Source of the DNA: Halalkalibacter alkaliphilus
GTDB taxonomy: Bacteria; Bacillota; Bacilli; Bacillales; Bacillaceae_D
DNA: 64,000 bases
Direction: 5' to 3'
Assembly (NCBI RefSeq): GCF_023555415.1
Contig: NZ_JAKRYL010000004.1
Location: forward strand, 1-64,000
Each line of letters starts with the position of its first letter. Position 1 is the stretch's first letter. Below the pieces are notes generated by a model. That model saw only the letters and a program-made list of their open reading frames with translations, was not told the origin of the DNA and did not search any database. The position numbers were made by a program, and so were the translations under genes. Below, piece after piece: positions 1-9,466 of the stretch.

Positions 1-3
1 TAT

Positions 4-116
4 CCCTTTTTCAGTTCCTTCTTTGCGATGAGCGAAGCCGCCGTTATGTTTTAAGCTTTTTGAACGAACTTCTCTAAAAGCGCACGGCGAGAGGAGCCAT
101 CCAAGCATGTTCGCAC
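4..116. repeat. Structured dispersed repeat, copy 1 (diverged)
   Basis: The core at 25-116 matches copies at 11906-12002, 12048-12143 and 31273-31369: it begins gcgatgagcgaagccgcc and ends catgttcgcac. Bases 4-21 lie at the same offset as the right arm of the stop-proximal hairpin in the copies at 11860 and 31227 and share their leading ccctttt. The left arm would lie outside the window. The inner hairpin is imperfect here, so this copy looks older. No coding potential is evident. Confidence 0.8.
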
Positions 117-124
117 AAATGAAG

Positions 125-357
125 AAAAGTCCCTCATAGGAGAGATGAAGTCACAAATGGAGCAAGCGAAGCGGAGAAAAGTCCCTTATAGGAGAGATGA
201 AGTCACAAATGGAGAAAGCGGAGCGGAGAAAAGTCCCTCATAGGAGAGATGAAGTCACAAATGGAGAAAACGGAGCGGAGAAAAGTCCCTCATAGGAGAG
301 ATGAAATCACAAATGGAGAAAGCGGAGCGAAGAAAAGTCCCTCATAGGAGAGAGGGA
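125..357. repeat. 52-bp tandem repeat array, 4.5 copies
   Basis: Units start at 125, 177, 229 and 281, with a partial unit at 333-357. Each begins aaaagtccctcataggag and carries atgaagtcac further on. Units differ by only a few bases. The period of 52 is not a multiple of 3, so this is not a protein repeat. There are no unique spacers, so it is not a CRISPR array. It begins eight bases after the end of dispersed repeat copy 1. Confidence 0.93.
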
Positions 358-441
358 AGCCCCAAACACAAAAGCCGAGCATCAAACATTAATTTTGCTT
401 CATACTAGGAACTCAAGGAAATAAACGGTGCTGCCAGCTCA

Positions 442-475
442 TAAGGCTTTAGAATGGGTTTCTCAAAAAGCGCAC
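442..475. repeat. Fragment of the dispersed repeat (inner hairpin)
   Basis: This stretch resembles the inner hairpin of the dispersed element, especially the copy at 31273-31369: both have a gggtttctc loop region and end in gcgcac. Outer arms are missing. Together with copy 1 it brackets the 52-bp array. The rest of 358-530 shows no gene. Confidence 0.5.
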
Positions 476-530
476 TTGCCTTATATAACACTTTTTTGTG
501 CTAAGATAAGGGAAAGAAAGGGTGACGAGA

Positions 531-1187
531 ATGAAGAAAATGAGCGGAACAGACTTTGATGATCTTGTTGATTTCTTTGATAAGATGGCGCAAACGAACT
601 GGCTTAGTACGATTCATGATCAATTAAAAGATCTTTCGGGAAGGTGGAGTAATAAAACGATACTCGATATTGGCTGTGGAACAGGAAGATTGCTAGAACG
701 TGGGAAAGAAGAGGCTCGGGAATTAATAGGCATTGATCTATCACATGAGATGGTTGAGAAAAGCCGTTCGGTACTAGAAGGTGGCAGAGCCAAAACAAGA
801 GTACTTGTTGGTGATGCATATTCGCTGCCACTTAGAGAAAAGCAAATAGATGTTGCTGTCTCAACATGTGTAATGTTCCTTCTTCCCGAGCCGCAAAAAG
901 GTCTAAACGAAATGGTACGTGTCGTAAAACCATCCGGGGTTGTTGCGATGTTAAATCCATCACCGAAGATGTCACCAGATGAAGCTGCTAGTTATGCTAA
1001 TCTGGTAAAGATGAGCGGATTTGAACGAGAATCTCTTTTTGCTTGGTCCAACGTTTCGACGAAAAGACATCGTTACTCTGATGAAGAGCTTAATGGATTA
1101 TTGATGGAGTTTGGTTTGAAAAACATTCGTCATACTCATGTGTTAGATGGTTTAGCAACAATTACAGTGGCTGAAAATAGACGTTAA
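531..1187 (+). CDS. Class I SAM-dependent methyltransferase, UbiE/Methyltransf_11 type
   Basis: A 218-residue protein with the S-adenosylmethionine-binding motif I LDIGCGTGRLL at about residues 45-55, an acidic motif II (GIDLS) and a post-motif VGDAYSLPL. This is the standard layout of small-molecule class I methyltransferases. The substrate cannot be read from the sequence. ATG 531 is chosen because an aaagggtg stretch lies about 6 bases upstream; GTG 522 and ATG 540 are in-frame alternatives. It stands alone between a repeat region and a terminator shared with the convergent rqcH, so it is probably monocistronic. In B. subtilis this position, as I recall, holds the end of the pyr operon, so the gene may be a local insertion. 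Confidence 0.8.
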   Translation: MKKMSGTDFDDLVDFFDKMAQTNWLSTIHDQLKDLSGRWSNKTILDIGCGTGRLLERGKEEARELIGIDLSHEMVEKSRSVLEGGRAKTRVLVGDAYSLPLREKQIDVAVSTCVMFLLPEPQKGLNEMVRVVKPSGVVAMLNPSPKMSPDEAASYANLVKMSGFERESLFAWSNVSTKRHRYSDEELNGLLMEFGLKNIRHTHVLDGLATITVAENRR

Positions 1188-1207
1188 GGTTAAAAGAGCA
1201 TTGTGAA

Positions 1208-1245
1208 AAGCGAGGATGACCAAGCAACCTCGCTTACTTTTTTTT
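1208..1245. terminator. Intrinsic terminator between methyltransferase and rqcH
   Basis: An 8-bp stem (aagcgagg 1208-1215, cctcgctt 1228-1235) is followed by a T-rich run on the plus strand. On the minus strand four T residues follow, so it may serve both convergent genes. Confidence 0.75.
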
Positions 1246-2956
1246 ATTTTCTTAATGAACGAACGACATCCTCATTAGGAGTAACGAAAATGGTTGTCTG
1301 ATTGTCGTATATGACGTATCCAGGCTTAGCTCCATTTGGTTTTTTTACATGGCGGATTTTCGTGTAATCTACGGGGACAGAACTTGATTGTTTCGCCTTG
1401 CTATAAAAAGCGGCCACTGTAGCAGCTTCAAGTAATGTGTTATCATCAGGATCGGTACTTCTAATAACAACATGGGACCCAGGAATATCCTTAGTATGCA
1501 GCCAAATTTCATCTTGCCTTGCAAATTTATTTGTTACATAATCGTTTTGCTTATTATTCTTACCAACAAAAAATTCAACGCCACTTGTTGAGATATATTG
1601 CTCAAGCTGTGGCTTTGTGTCTTTTTTCTTTTTATGCTGCTTCACGCGTCTACGGATATAGCCTTCCTCCATTAATTCCTCACGAATTTCTTCGATATCT
1701 TTAGGAGCTGCACTTTCCATTTGTTGAATCAGTTGGTCAAAGTATTGAACTTCTTCTTTCGCTTTTAGTATTTGCTCTTCTACAACAGCTACTGAATTCT
1801 TTGCTTTGTTGTACTTTTTAAAATAGGCTTGTGCATTATCAGATGGACTTTTTTGTGGATCAAGCTTAATAAGGGCTGTACCACCTTCTTCATCATAATA
1901 ATCAATTACTTCCACTTGGGTATCTCCTCGTTTTACCATATGTAAGTTAGCCGTTAAGAGCTCGCCGAGTTTTTGGTATTCCTTAGCTCGTTCAGCTTGA
2001 TGTAACGTCTGCTCTAATTTCTTGATTTTCTTTTTGTTTTTTTGCCATTCGTTTCTTAAAAAACGCTCTAAATCATGTGCTTGTTGTTTGACGCGATCTC
2101 GTTCTGCTTTTCCGTAGTAGAACCGATCAAGCAATTCGCTAACAGATTGAAAAGGTTTTCGTTCACCTTTTAGATGTTCTAATGGGATGATGGAAAACAA
2201 TTCTTTTCCACTTGATGTAATAAGCATTTCAGGCTGATAATTATGTTCGCTTAGCCGATTGATAAAGGCTGAATAAGCAGGTGGTAGTGTATTCCGGTTA
2301 ACAAAAGAGCCTGATTGGAACGTAATCTCACTAGCTAGTTGTGGTGAGAGTCCAGCAATTTGCCCTACTAATTGCCTATCAATCTTTCCGGCATTAAAAT
2401 CAATCAATTTTAACAATCCATCATCATCTAATTCAAACGGATTCGCTTTATGTTGCTCAGGAGGCAATTTGTAAACTTGTCCTGGCATCACAGTGCGATA
2501 GCTGCTTTGAGCAGGACTAATATGTTTAATGCTATCGAGGATTACTCCTGTTTTTTTGTCAACCAAGCTAATATTACTGTGACGTCCCATAATTTCAACA
2601 TATAGCTTCTTAAAAGTTTCATCACCGAGTTCATCTTTATTTTTAATATGAAAAATAATAACACGTTCCATATCAAGTTGTTCAATCTTTTCAATAATAC
2701 TTCCTTCTAAATGCTTTCTGAGCAACATACAAAACATTGGTGGTGTAGAAGGGTTATCGTACTTTTCTTTTGTGATGTGAATTCTCGCAAAGTTAGCATT
2801 TGCTGATAGGAGCAAATGGTGGTTCTTGCCTTTTGCTCGAATCGTAAATACTAATTCTGTCTTATATGGTTGATAAATTTTTGATATTCTTCCTGACGTT
2901 AACAACGTTTCAAGCTCGTGTGTCATCGCCCTTGTCATAAATCCATCAAATGACAT
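1244..2956 (-). CDS. rqcH: RqcH / NFACT-family ribosome quality control factor (FbpA, YloA)
   Basis: A 570-residue protein matching the B. subtilis YloA/RqcH family in length and order: NFACT-N domain (about 1-180), helix-hairpin-helix middle, long coiled coil (about 285-430) and C-terminal NFACT-R domain (about 445-560; contains DEIWLHTKD and GSHVVIR). RqcH binds obstructed 50S subunits and directs C-terminal alanine tailing of stalled peptides; older names reflect fibronectin binding. The N-terminal catalytic pair, Asp97-Arg98 in B. subtilis, reads Glu97-Arg98 here (QLDMERV). It is divergently transcribed from the Ca2+ ATPase gene, as in B. subtilis. A ggaaagg ribosome site precedes the ATG at a slightly long spacing. 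Confidence 0.93.
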   Translation of the reverse strand: MSFDGFMTRAMTHELETLLTSGRISKIYQPYKTELVFTIRAKGKNHHLLLSANANFARIHITKEKYDNPSTPPMFCMLLRKHLEGSIIEKIEQLDMERVIIFHIKNKDELGDETFKKLYVEIMGRHSNISLVDKKTGVILDSIKHISPAQSSYRTVMPGQVYKLPPEQHKANPFELDDDGLLKLIDFNAGKIDRQLVGQIAGLSPQLASEITFQSGSFVNRNTLPPAYSAFINRLSEHNYQPEMLITSSGKELFSIIPLEHLKGERKPFQSVSELLDRFYYGKAERDRVKQQAHDLERFLRNEWQKNKKKIKKLEQTLHQAERAKEYQKLGELLTANLHMVKRGDTQVEVIDYYDEEGGTALIKLDPQKSPSDNAQAYFKKYNKAKNSVAVVEEQILKAKEEVQYFDQLIQQMESAAPKDIEEIREELMEEGYIRRRVKQHKKKKDTKPQLEQYISTSGVEFFVGKNNKQNDYVTNKFARQDEIWLHTKDIPGSHVVIRSTDPDDNTLLEAATVAAFYSKAKQSSSVPVDYTKIRHVKKPNGAKPGYVIYDNQTTIFVTPNEDVVRSLRK

Positions 2957-3063
2957 GGCTCGATCATCCTTTCCTTCTTACCGTACTTGCTAGAGCTGTT
3001 ATTCAAACTGCAGCAACAATTGTTGTTTTTTTAGAATGCTCTTATGAGTATAGCATGTTTTCC

Positions 3064-3093
3064 TTGTTCACTGAATATGATGGCTTGTATAAA
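3064..3093 (+). promoter_or_regulatory. Possible sigma-A promoter of the Ca2+ ATPase gene
   Basis: TTGTTC at 3064-3069 and TATAAA at 3088-3093 with an 18-base spacer, in the divergent rqcH/ATPase intergenic region. Only moderate consensus match. Confidence 0.35.
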
Positions 3094-3155
3094 CAATTGG
3101 ATAAGCCTTTAAGCAAATATATGTGAAAAGAGAATATCATGTGGGGTGTGTCGAG

Positions 3156-5861
3156 ATGAAATGGTACAAGTTAGAGGATCATGAAGTAGCCTCATCTGTC
3201 GGAACGGATTTTGAAAAGGGATTAACGGAAAAAGAAGTAGAAAAGCGTTTGAAGAAATATGGACCCAATAAACTTGATGAAGGAAAGAGGCCATCTGCTT
3301 TATTTGTTTTTCTAGGACAATTTAAAGATTTCATGGTTCTCGTTCTTTTAGCTGCTACCTTTATCTCTGGAATGCTTGGAGAATACATTGATGCCATTAC
3401 AATTATGATCATTGTATTATTAAATGGAATATTAGGGTTTGTTCAAGAGAGGAAAGCAGAGAAATCACTTGATGCATTAAAGGAATTATCAGCACCGCAA
3501 ATGCATGTGCTAAGAAAAGGGGAGTGGAAAAAAGTCTTATCTGCACAAGTCGTCCCTGGTGATATCGTCAAGGTTTCTAGTGGTGACCGAATTGGAGCAG
3601 ACTTACGTCTAGTACAAACGAATGGATTACGAATTGAAGAGTCTTCTTTAACAGGAGAATCAGTTCCTGTTCAGAAGCAGCATCATTCATTGGAAGGATC
3701 AGATATTGAAATTGGTGATCAATCAAATATGGCATTTATGGGTACGCTTGTCACACAAGGAAGTGGCATCGGAGTCGTTGTTGGGACAGGAATGAAGACC
3801 GAAATGGGGAAAATAGCCCACTTACTTCAATCGACAACAACACTGATTACACCACTTCAACGTCGATTAGAGCAATTAGGGAAAATATTAATTGCTGTTG
3901 CACTTGTGTTAACTGCACTTGTTGTGATTATTGGGGTTTTGCAAGGACATGACGTCTATACGATGATCTTATCAGGGGTTTCATTAGCAGTTGCTGCGAT
4001 CCCAGAAGGACTTCCTGCGATTGTTACCGTTGCATTAGCACTTGGAGTTCAACGAATGATAAAAAGAAAAGCAATTGTTCGAAAGCTGCCTGCAGTTGAA
4101 ACGTTGGGGTGTGCTTCGGTTATTTGTTCAGATAAAACAGGGACACTTACGCAAAATAAAATGACGGTCACGCATGCATGGAGTGAAGGAAAACTTTGGA
4201 ACATTTCTGGTGGCGGGTATGAGCCGCATGGAACGTTTAGTCAAAATGGGAAGAAGATTGAGCCTAGTAAAGAAAGGAAACTTCAACAACTATTAAGCTA
4301 TGGGTGGTTATGCAATAATGCTAATTTGTTAGAGAAGACAGTTAAGCAAGGAATGCTTAGAAAGCAAGTTACAGAGTATGTGATGGATGGAGATCCAACA
4401 GAAGGGGCTCTTGTCGTTGCTGCTATGAAGGCTGGCTATTCAAAACAAGGATTAGAAAAACACTTTTCAAGAGTTTTAGAATTTCCTTTTGACTCAGCAA
4501 GAAAAATGATGTCTGTCGTTGTCAAAGATACAAAAGGAAGATCTTTTGTTATTACAAAGGGTGCGCCAGATGTTGTTTTAGGTCAATGTACAAAGATAGC
4601 TTATGGGGCCAATGAAGAAGCTCTTACTTCTAAGCGAAAATTAGAGGTTGAAGGAGCTGTTGAACAATTAGCAGGGAATGCCCTTCGAACGATTGCGATT
4701 GCTTATCGTCCATTAGGAGCATCAGAAACGTGCAAGCAACCATTTGAGGCAGAACGTGGATTAACATTTATTGGTTTACAAGGAATGATTGACCCTCCAA
4801 GACCAGAAGTGAAGGACTCCATTGCTGAATGCCGCCAAGCTGGGATTAAAACTGTTATGATCACTGGAGATCATAAAGTAACGGCCTCAGCAATAGCAAC
4901 ACAATTAGGGATTTTATCTAAAAAGGGAAAAGTACTAGACGGTCAAATGCTTTCAAAGCTTAGTGTAGCCCAATTAGAAGAGATCGTAGATGATGTTGAT
5001 GTCTATGCACGAGTTTCGCCTGAACATAAATTGAAAATTGTTAAAGCTCTACAAGCAAAAGGTCATATTGTTGCAATGACGGGGGATGGTGTGAATGATG
5101 CACCTGCTATTAAGGCTGCAAACATTGGGATTGCAATGGGAATCACTGGAACCGATGTGGCCAAAGAGGCATCCTCCTTAATATTAAGTGACGACAATTT
5201 TGCTACAATTAAAGCTGCGATTAAAGAAGGACGAAACATTTATGAGAATATTCGAAAATTCATTCGTTATATGATGGCCTCAAATGTCGGGGAAATTTTG
5301 GTCATGTTGTTTGCCATGATGTTAGGTATGCCGCTTCCACTTGTGGCCATTCAAATTCTTTGGATTAACCTTGTCACAGATGGACTTCCAGCTATGGCCT
5401 TAGGAATGGACCAAGCGGAAGGAGATGTCATGAAACGGGCACCTAGAAATCCAAATGAGGGGGTATTCGCTCGTGGATTGACTTGGAAGATTTTAAGTCG
5501 AGGCTTTATGATTGGGGTCGTAACTCTTGTTGCGTTTTGGCTTACGTTACAAGCAGATCCAAGTGATTTAACGAAGGCGCAAACTGTTGCGTTTGTTACT
5601 CTCGTTATGGCACAATTGATTCATGTATTCGATTGTCGCAGTGAGTATTCAGTATATCACCGAAATCCATTTGAAAATCGCTATTTAGTTGGTGCTGTAA
5701 TTATCTCAACTTTATTAATGTTAGCAGTTATTTATTATCCACCGTTACAAACTGTCTTCCATACTGTAGCATTAACTGGTCATGAGTGGTTATTAGTTCT
5801 AGGTATGGCATCGATTCCGACTGTTGTACTTGGAGGCTTTCAACTAATAAAACGAAAATAA
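3156..5861 (+). CDS. yloB: P-type calcium-transporting ATPase (YloB-like, P2A)
   Basis: A 901-residue P-type ATPase colinear with B. subtilis YloB. Visible motifs are TGES (actuator, about 166-169), SDKTGTLT with phosphorylated Asp326, KGAPD in the nucleotide-binding domain, and GDGVNDAP (about 643-650) in the hinge. N-terminal cation-ATPase domain, M1-M4 and the C-terminal six-helix block are all present. PEGLPA in M4 fits a SERCA/PMCA-like Ca2+ pump exporting Ca2+ from the cytoplasm; in B. subtilis it supports germination-related calcium resistance. ATG 3156 is chosen because ggggtg lies 7 bases upstream and the protein then begins like YloB; GTG 3123 would add 11 residues. It ends at a strong hairpin. 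Confidence 0.93.
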   Translation: MKWYKLEDHEVASSVGTDFEKGLTEKEVEKRLKKYGPNKLDEGKRPSALFVFLGQFKDFMVLVLLAATFISGMLGEYIDAITIMIIVLLNGILGFVQERKAEKSLDALKELSAPQMHVLRKGEWKKVLSAQVVPGDIVKVSSGDRIGADLRLVQTNGLRIEESSLTGESVPVQKQHHSLEGSDIEIGDQSNMAFMGTLVTQGSGIGVVVGTGMKTEMGKIAHLLQSTTTLITPLQRRLEQLGKILIAVALVLTALVVIIGVLQGHDVYTMILSGVSLAVAAIPEGLPAIVTVALALGVQRMIKRKAIVRKLPAVETLGCASVICSDKTGTLTQNKMTVTHAWSEGKLWNISGGGYEPHGTFSQNGKKIEPSKERKLQQLLSYGWLCNNANLLEKTVKQGMLRKQVTEYVMDGDPTEGALVVAAMKAGYSKQGLEKHFSRVLEFPFDSARKMMSVVVKDTKGRSFVITKGAPDVVLGQCTKIAYGANEEALTSKRKLEVEGAVEQLAGNALRTIAIAYRPLGASETCKQPFEAERGLTFIGLQGMIDPPRPEVKDSIAECRQAGIKTVMITGDHKVTASAIATQLGILSKKGKVLDGQMLSKLSVAQLEEIVDDVDVYARVSPEHKLKIVKALQAKGHIVAMTGDGVNDAPAIKAANIGIAMGITGTDVAKEASSLILSDDNFATIKAAIKEGRNIYENIRKFIRYMMASNVGEILVMLFAMMLGMPLPLVAIQILWINLVTDGLPAMALGMDQAEGDVMKRAPRNPNEGVFARGLTWKILSRGFMIGVVTLVAFWLTLQADPSDLTKAQTVAFVTLVMAQLIHVFDCRSEYSVYHRNPFENRYLVGAVIISTLLMLAVIYYPPLQTVFHTVALTGHEWLLVLGMASIPTVVLGGFQLIKRK

Positions 5862-5867
5862 TCTTAC

Positions 5868-5935
5868 GAGGTTAACGAATGAAGAGCTGTTGGACTACGT
5901 CCAATTACTTCAGCGTTAACCTCTCTTTTGGTTTT
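5868..5935 (+). terminator. Multi-tier hairpin terminator after the Ca2+ ATPase gene
   Basis: Outer arms gaggttaacg (5868-5877) and cgttaacctc (5914-5923) enclose tgaag/cttca and ttggac/gtccaa stems. A T-rich tail follows. Confidence 0.75.
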
Positions 5936-5986
5936 ACTTGTTGAGTATAATGTTTTTCTGTAAAATAAAAGTTGGATGTGATAAAT

Positions 5987-6868
5987 ATGAAAAGTATGAC
6001 AGGATATGGTTCAGCGATTGTGAAGTGCGGCAATGGTGAAGTAACGATTGAAGTGAAAGCTGTAAACCATCGATTTTTAGAATTACAAGTCAAGGTACCC
6101 CACGCGCTTTTATTTATGGAAGATAAGATACGAAAGCAAGTAAAAGACATTGCACAACGCGGGAAAATTGATATTGTTATTCATGTGGAAGAAGCAGCGA
6201 GTACTAAGCGCGTGCTAACGTTGGACGAACAATTGCTAGACCAATATAAAGAAGCTGCAGATGTGATTAAAGACAAGATAGGCTCAGATTCCCCTCTTGA
6301 TCTAAGTAGCATTTTGCTAGATCGTCACATTGTTCAAGTGGAAGAAGTTAGCAGTGGCAATTGGAATGAAGAAGAAGAATCCATTCAACAAGGTGTAATA
6401 GAAGCTCTTTTATCCTTTAATTCGATGAGAGTGGCAGAGGGGCAGTATTTACATCAGGATATGAAGAATTGGCTGCAAAAATTATTGGAGTGCTGTAAGG
6501 ACATAGAACTATTAGCCCCTAAGTTAGTTGATCGTTACCGTGAAAAAGTGGAAGGCAGAATTAAGGATTATATAGATGGGGATTCAGAAATTGATGATGT
6601 GAGAATTCTAACTGAAGTAGCTATTCTTACTGAAAAAATGGACATAAGTGAAGAGTTAGTTCGCATGAGGGCGCATGTAGATCAGTATAAACATTACATG
6701 AATCAGGATGACGCTATTGGAAGAAGGCTTGACTTCTTATTACAAGAAATGAATAGAGAAGTAAATACAATTGGATCGAAGGCGGCTGATTCTAGCATTA
6801 GACAACATGTTGTTGAGATGAAAGGATTCCTTGAAAAATTAAAAGAACAAGTACAAAATGTTGAATAG
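5987..6868 (+). CDS. yloC: YicC/YloC-family endoribonuclease
   Basis: A 293-residue protein starting MKSMTGYG, the hallmark N-terminus of the YicC family, with VNHRFLEL next and a C-terminal DUF1732 region (RRLDFLLQEMNREVNTIGSKA). E. coli YicC is reported as an endoribonuclease acting with PNPase on the small RNA RyhB; B. subtilis YloC is the ortholog upstream of remA and gmk, as here. ATG 5987 is used because it gives the family N-terminus; a TTG/GTG start at 5972 would add five poorly conserved residues. A remA-gmk-rpoZ run follows in the same direction, suggesting an operon. Confidence 0.9.
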   Translation: MKSMTGYGSAIVKCGNGEVTIEVKAVNHRFLELQVKVPHALLFMEDKIRKQVKDIAQRGKIDIVIHVEEAASTKRVLTLDEQLLDQYKEAADVIKDKIGSDSPLDLSSILLDRHIVQVEEVSSGNWNEEEESIQQGVIEALLSFNSMRVAEGQYLHQDMKNWLQKLLECCKDIELLAPKLVDRYREKVEGRIKDYIDGDSEIDDVRILTEVAILTEKMDISEELVRMRAHVDQYKHYMNQDDAIGRRLDFLLQEMNREVNTIGSKAADSSIRQHVVEMKGFLEKLKEQVQNVE

Positions 6869-6964
6869 GAGCTAGAATTCGCCAAGAGTTTCGTATATAG
6901 TTAGATTAGTTTGGATAACAATGTTGAGAGTGGATGCGGCTCTCCTAAAGTGGGGGTAAAAGAA

Positions 6965-7225
6965 ATGAACATTAAATTAATTAACATCGGTTTTGGAAAT
7001 ATTGTTTCAGCTAATCGAATTATTTCCATCGTAAGTCCAGAGTCAGCACCAATTAAACGAATTATTCAAGATGCAAGAGATCGTAATATGTTAATTGATG
7101 CAACATATGGTCGCAGGACGCGAGCAGTTATTATTGCTGATAGTGATCACGTGATCTTAAGTGCGGTTCAACCTGAAACAGTAGCACAAAGGTTGACTAG
7201 CAAAGACGATACAGGTGAAGACTAA
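6965..7225 (+). CDS. remA: RemA, regulator of extracellular matrix genes
   Basis: An 86-residue protein nearly identical in pattern to the RemA/DUF370 family: [14 protein letters not shown] at the start and [18 protein letters not shown] in the core. RemA assembles into DNA-binding rings and activates biofilm matrix and osmoprotection operons in B. subtilis. ATG 6965 is supported by family length; an upstream in-frame start at 6911 would add a non-conserved extension. Its place between yloC and gmk is conserved in Bacillaceae. Confidence 0.95.
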   Translation: MNIKLINIGFGNIVSANRIISIVSPESAPIKRIIQDARDRNMLIDATYGRRTRAVIIADSDHVILSAVQPETVAQRLTSKDDTGED

Positions 7226-7281
7226 TCAAGAATATGTTAGGATACATAAGCATGAATGCATGAAGCGTGTAGGAGGTTTCC

Positions 7282-7896
7282 ATGAAGAAAGATAAAGGTC
7301 TATTACTTGTATTATCGGGGCCGGCAGGTGTTGGTAAAGGGACAGTATGTTCGGCATTACGTCAAGAAAATACATCTGTTCAGTATTCTGTTTCTGCTAC
7401 GACTCGTTCTCCAAGAGAGGGAGAGCAAGATGGGGTCAATTATTTTTTTAAAACGAGAGAGCAATTTGAAAAAATGATTGAACATGATCAGTTGTTAGAG
7501 TGGGCAGAGTATGTAGGCAACTATTACGGTACACCAATTGAATATGTTAGAGAAACAATTAATAGTGGGCAAGATATTATTCTTGAGATTGAAGTACAAG
7601 GTGCTCTTAAAGTGCGCGAACGTTTTCCAGAAGGTGTATTCATTTTCTTAATGCCACCAAGTTTAGCTGAGCTAAGAAGTCGGATTGTTGGACGTGGTAC
7701 GGAAACAGAAGATATTATAAACAAACGGATGACGGTAGCAAAAGACGAGATTGAAATGATGAAAAAGTATGATTATGTTGTAGAAAATGATCAAGTTCAC
7801 CTTGCTGTTGAGCGGATAAAATCGATTGTAACAGCAGAGCACTGTAAACGTGAACGATTAATAGAAAAATATAAAGAACTGGTGGAGGTAGACTAA
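7282..7896 (+). CDS. gmk: Guanylate kinase
   Basis: A 204-residue enzyme converting GMP and ATP to GDP and ADP in purine nucleotide synthesis; also a (p)ppGpp target in Firmicutes. The P-loop is GPAGVGKGT near residue 13 (family usually GPSGVGKGT). GMP-binding segments TTRSPREGE and EVQGA, and the lid arginines in RIVGRGTE, are present. The aggaggt ribosome site is excellent. Its stop codon overlaps the ATG of rpoZ (TAATG), indicating translational coupling. Confidence 0.97.
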   Translation: MKKDKGLLLVLSGPAGVGKGTVCSALRQENTSVQYSVSATTRSPREGEQDGVNYFFKTREQFEKMIEHDQLLEWAEYVGNYYGTPIEYVRETINSGQDIILEIEVQGALKVRERFPEGVFIFLMPPSLAELRSRIVGRGTETEDIINKRMTVAKDEIEMMKKYDYVVENDQVHLAVERIKSIVTAEHCKRERLIEKYKELVEVD

Positions 7897-8117
7897 TGCT
7901 ATATCCTTCGATTGATTCGCTTTTAACAAAACTAGATTCAAAGTATACACTTGTTACGGTATCGGCGAAACGAGCACGTGAAATCCGTGAAGATTTATCC
8001 CGTGGTCCTATGGTTAATCGACCTGTTTCTCATAAGCCGGTTGGGGTTGCACTCGAAGAAATTATTGATGACCACTTACATTTTAAACGAATTAACCCGT
8101 TAGACGATGAGGAATAA
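7896..8117 (+). CDS. rpoZ: DNA-directed RNA polymerase omega subunit
   Basis: A 73-residue omega subunit. It starts [10 protein letters not shown] and carries the conserved [15 protein letters not shown] stretch; the ELI/EEI-type segment ALEEIIDD follows. Omega binds the beta-prime subunit and stabilises polymerase assembly. Size and the gmk overlap match Bacillaceae. A long terminator hairpin follows, so the yloC-remA-gmk-rpoZ unit likely ends here. Confidence 0.95.
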   Translation: MLYPSIDSLLTKLDSKYTLVTVSAKRAREIREDLSRGPMVNRPVSHKPVGVALEEIIDDHLHFKRINPLDDEE

Positions 8118-8126
8118 GAAAGCTAG

Positions 8127-8218
8127 AGGCTGACTCAATTCATTAGCTTCAAACCCCAACGAAGCATGGTAGTAATTATTGTTTTAGGGGTTTGACCTTT
8201 TTGAGTCAGCCTTTTTTC
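8127..8218 (+). terminator. Large two-tier hairpin terminator after rpoZ
   Basis: Outer 12-bp arms aggctgactcaa (8127-8138) and ttgagtcagcct (8201-8212) enclose a 9-bp inner stem tcaaacccc/ggggtttga. A T6 run follows at 8213-8218. It is longer than usual terminators and resembles palindromic intergenic elements of Bacillus relatives. Confidence 0.85.
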
Positions 8219-8254
8219 TATGAGTAGAAAAACACTAGGGAGTGGGTGAAAACA

Positions 8255-9466
8255 ATGCTAAAAGGAAAAAATATTATCCTTGGAGTATGCGGAGGGATTG
8301 CAGCTTTTAAAGCTGCAGCTCTAACAAGTAAGCTAGTACAAGCCGGAGCAAACGTGAAAGTGATTATGACTGAATCAGCAAAGGAGTTTGTGACCCCCTT
8401 AACTTTTCAGGCCCTATCACGTCAGCCGGTTTATGATAATACATTTATTGAACCTGATCCAACAAAAATTGCTCATATTGATGTGGCTGATTGGGCAGAC
8501 GTTGTTTTGGTCGCCCCTACTACAGCGAATGTACTAGCAAAGCTTGCAAATGGACTAGCTGATGATATGTTAACAACAACTTTGCTTGCGACAACGGCTC
8601 CCATTTTTCTTGCACCTGCAATGAATGTCAATATGTATAACAAAGCAGCTGTTCAACGTAATGTATCCACATTATCAAATGATGGATACCGTTTCATAGA
8701 TGGAGCGGAAGGCTATCTAGCTTGTGGGTGGACTGGAAAGGGGCGAATGGCTGAACCTGAAGATCTATTTGCTATTCTTGAACGTCACTTTGTAACTTGT
8801 GCTGGTCAACTTAAGGGGAAGACGGTAGTCATAACAGCAGGACCAACTCAAGAGAGGATTGATCCTGTCCGCTATTTCACAAATCACTCATCAGGAAAAA
8901 TGGGCTATGCTATTGCAGAGGCAGCTCGCTTGCAAGGAGCCAAAGTTGTGTTAATCTCTGGACCTACACAAATCGAACCGCCAGAAGGGGTGGAAGTCAT
9001 TCATGTTGTCTCGGCGAAAGAGATGTTTGAGGCTTGCATGAGATACTATGAAAAAGCTGATATCGTGATCAAGTCTGCTGCAGTTGCAGATTACAGACCA
9101 AAAGATACGTTCGAGCAAAAACGAAAAAAGCAGCCAGGAACGTGGTTCATTGAGATGGAGAGAACGACGGATATTTTACAAACCTTAGGTAACCAAAAAG
9201 TAGACCAAATACTTGTTGGATTTGCTGCTGAATCGGAACATGTTGAAGAATATGCAATGAAAAAATTGCATTCCAAGAACCTAGATTTAATCATAGCAAA
9301 TAATATCCTGCAAGAAGGGGCCGGCTTTAAAGGAGATACGAATATTGTTACAACCTTTACGAAGGATGGGGACAAAAAGGAGTATCCTGTCTTAGCGAAA
9401 AGAGAAGTGGCCCAATTCATTATTTCTGACATCATTACCTATATGGAAAGGCATCATCGTTTATGA
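8255..9466 (+). CDS. coaBC: Bifunctional CoaBC: phosphopantothenoylcysteine synthetase/decarboxylase
   Basis: A 403-residue fusion. The N-terminal FMN flavoprotein decarboxylase (CoaC, about 1-180) shows GGIAAFKAA, HIDVADWAD with the catalytic His, PAMN and a Cys in LACGWTGKGRM. The C-terminal synthetase (CoaB, about 188-400) shows ITAGPTQERIDPVRY and AVADYRP. It makes 4-phosphopantetheine in coenzyme A synthesis. ATG 8255 follows gtgggtg at about 6 bases; GTG 8246 is an in-frame alternative. Its end overlaps the priA start by four bases. Confidence 0.96.
   Translation: MLKGKNIILGVCGGIAAFKAAALTSKLVQAGANVKVIMTESAKEFVTPLTFQALSRQPVYDNTFIEPDPTKIAHIDVADWADVVLVAPTTANVLAKLANGLADDMLTTTLLATTAPIFLAPAMNVNMYNKAAVQRNVSTLSNDGYRFIDGAEGYLACGWTGKGRMAEPEDLFAILERHFVTCAGQLKGKTVVITAGPTQERIDPVRYFTNHSSGKMGYAIAEAARLQGAKVVLISGPTQIEPPEGVEVIHVVSAKEMFEACMRYYEKADIVIKSAAVADYRPKDTFEQKRKKQPGTWFIEMERTTDILQTLGNQKVDQILVGFAAESEHVEEYAMKKLHSKNLDLIIANNILQEGAGFKGDTNIVTTFTKDGDKKEYPVLAKREVAQFIISDIITYMERHHRL

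Noticed and set aside
145-240. Short open frame starting at ggagagATG inside the tandem array
   Set aside because: About 31 codons whose frame shifts with each 52-bp unit; no conserved protein pattern. It is a by-product of the repeat.
125-357. CRISPR array
   Set aside because: Units are contiguous 52-bp tandem copies without unique spacers, and no cas genes are near.
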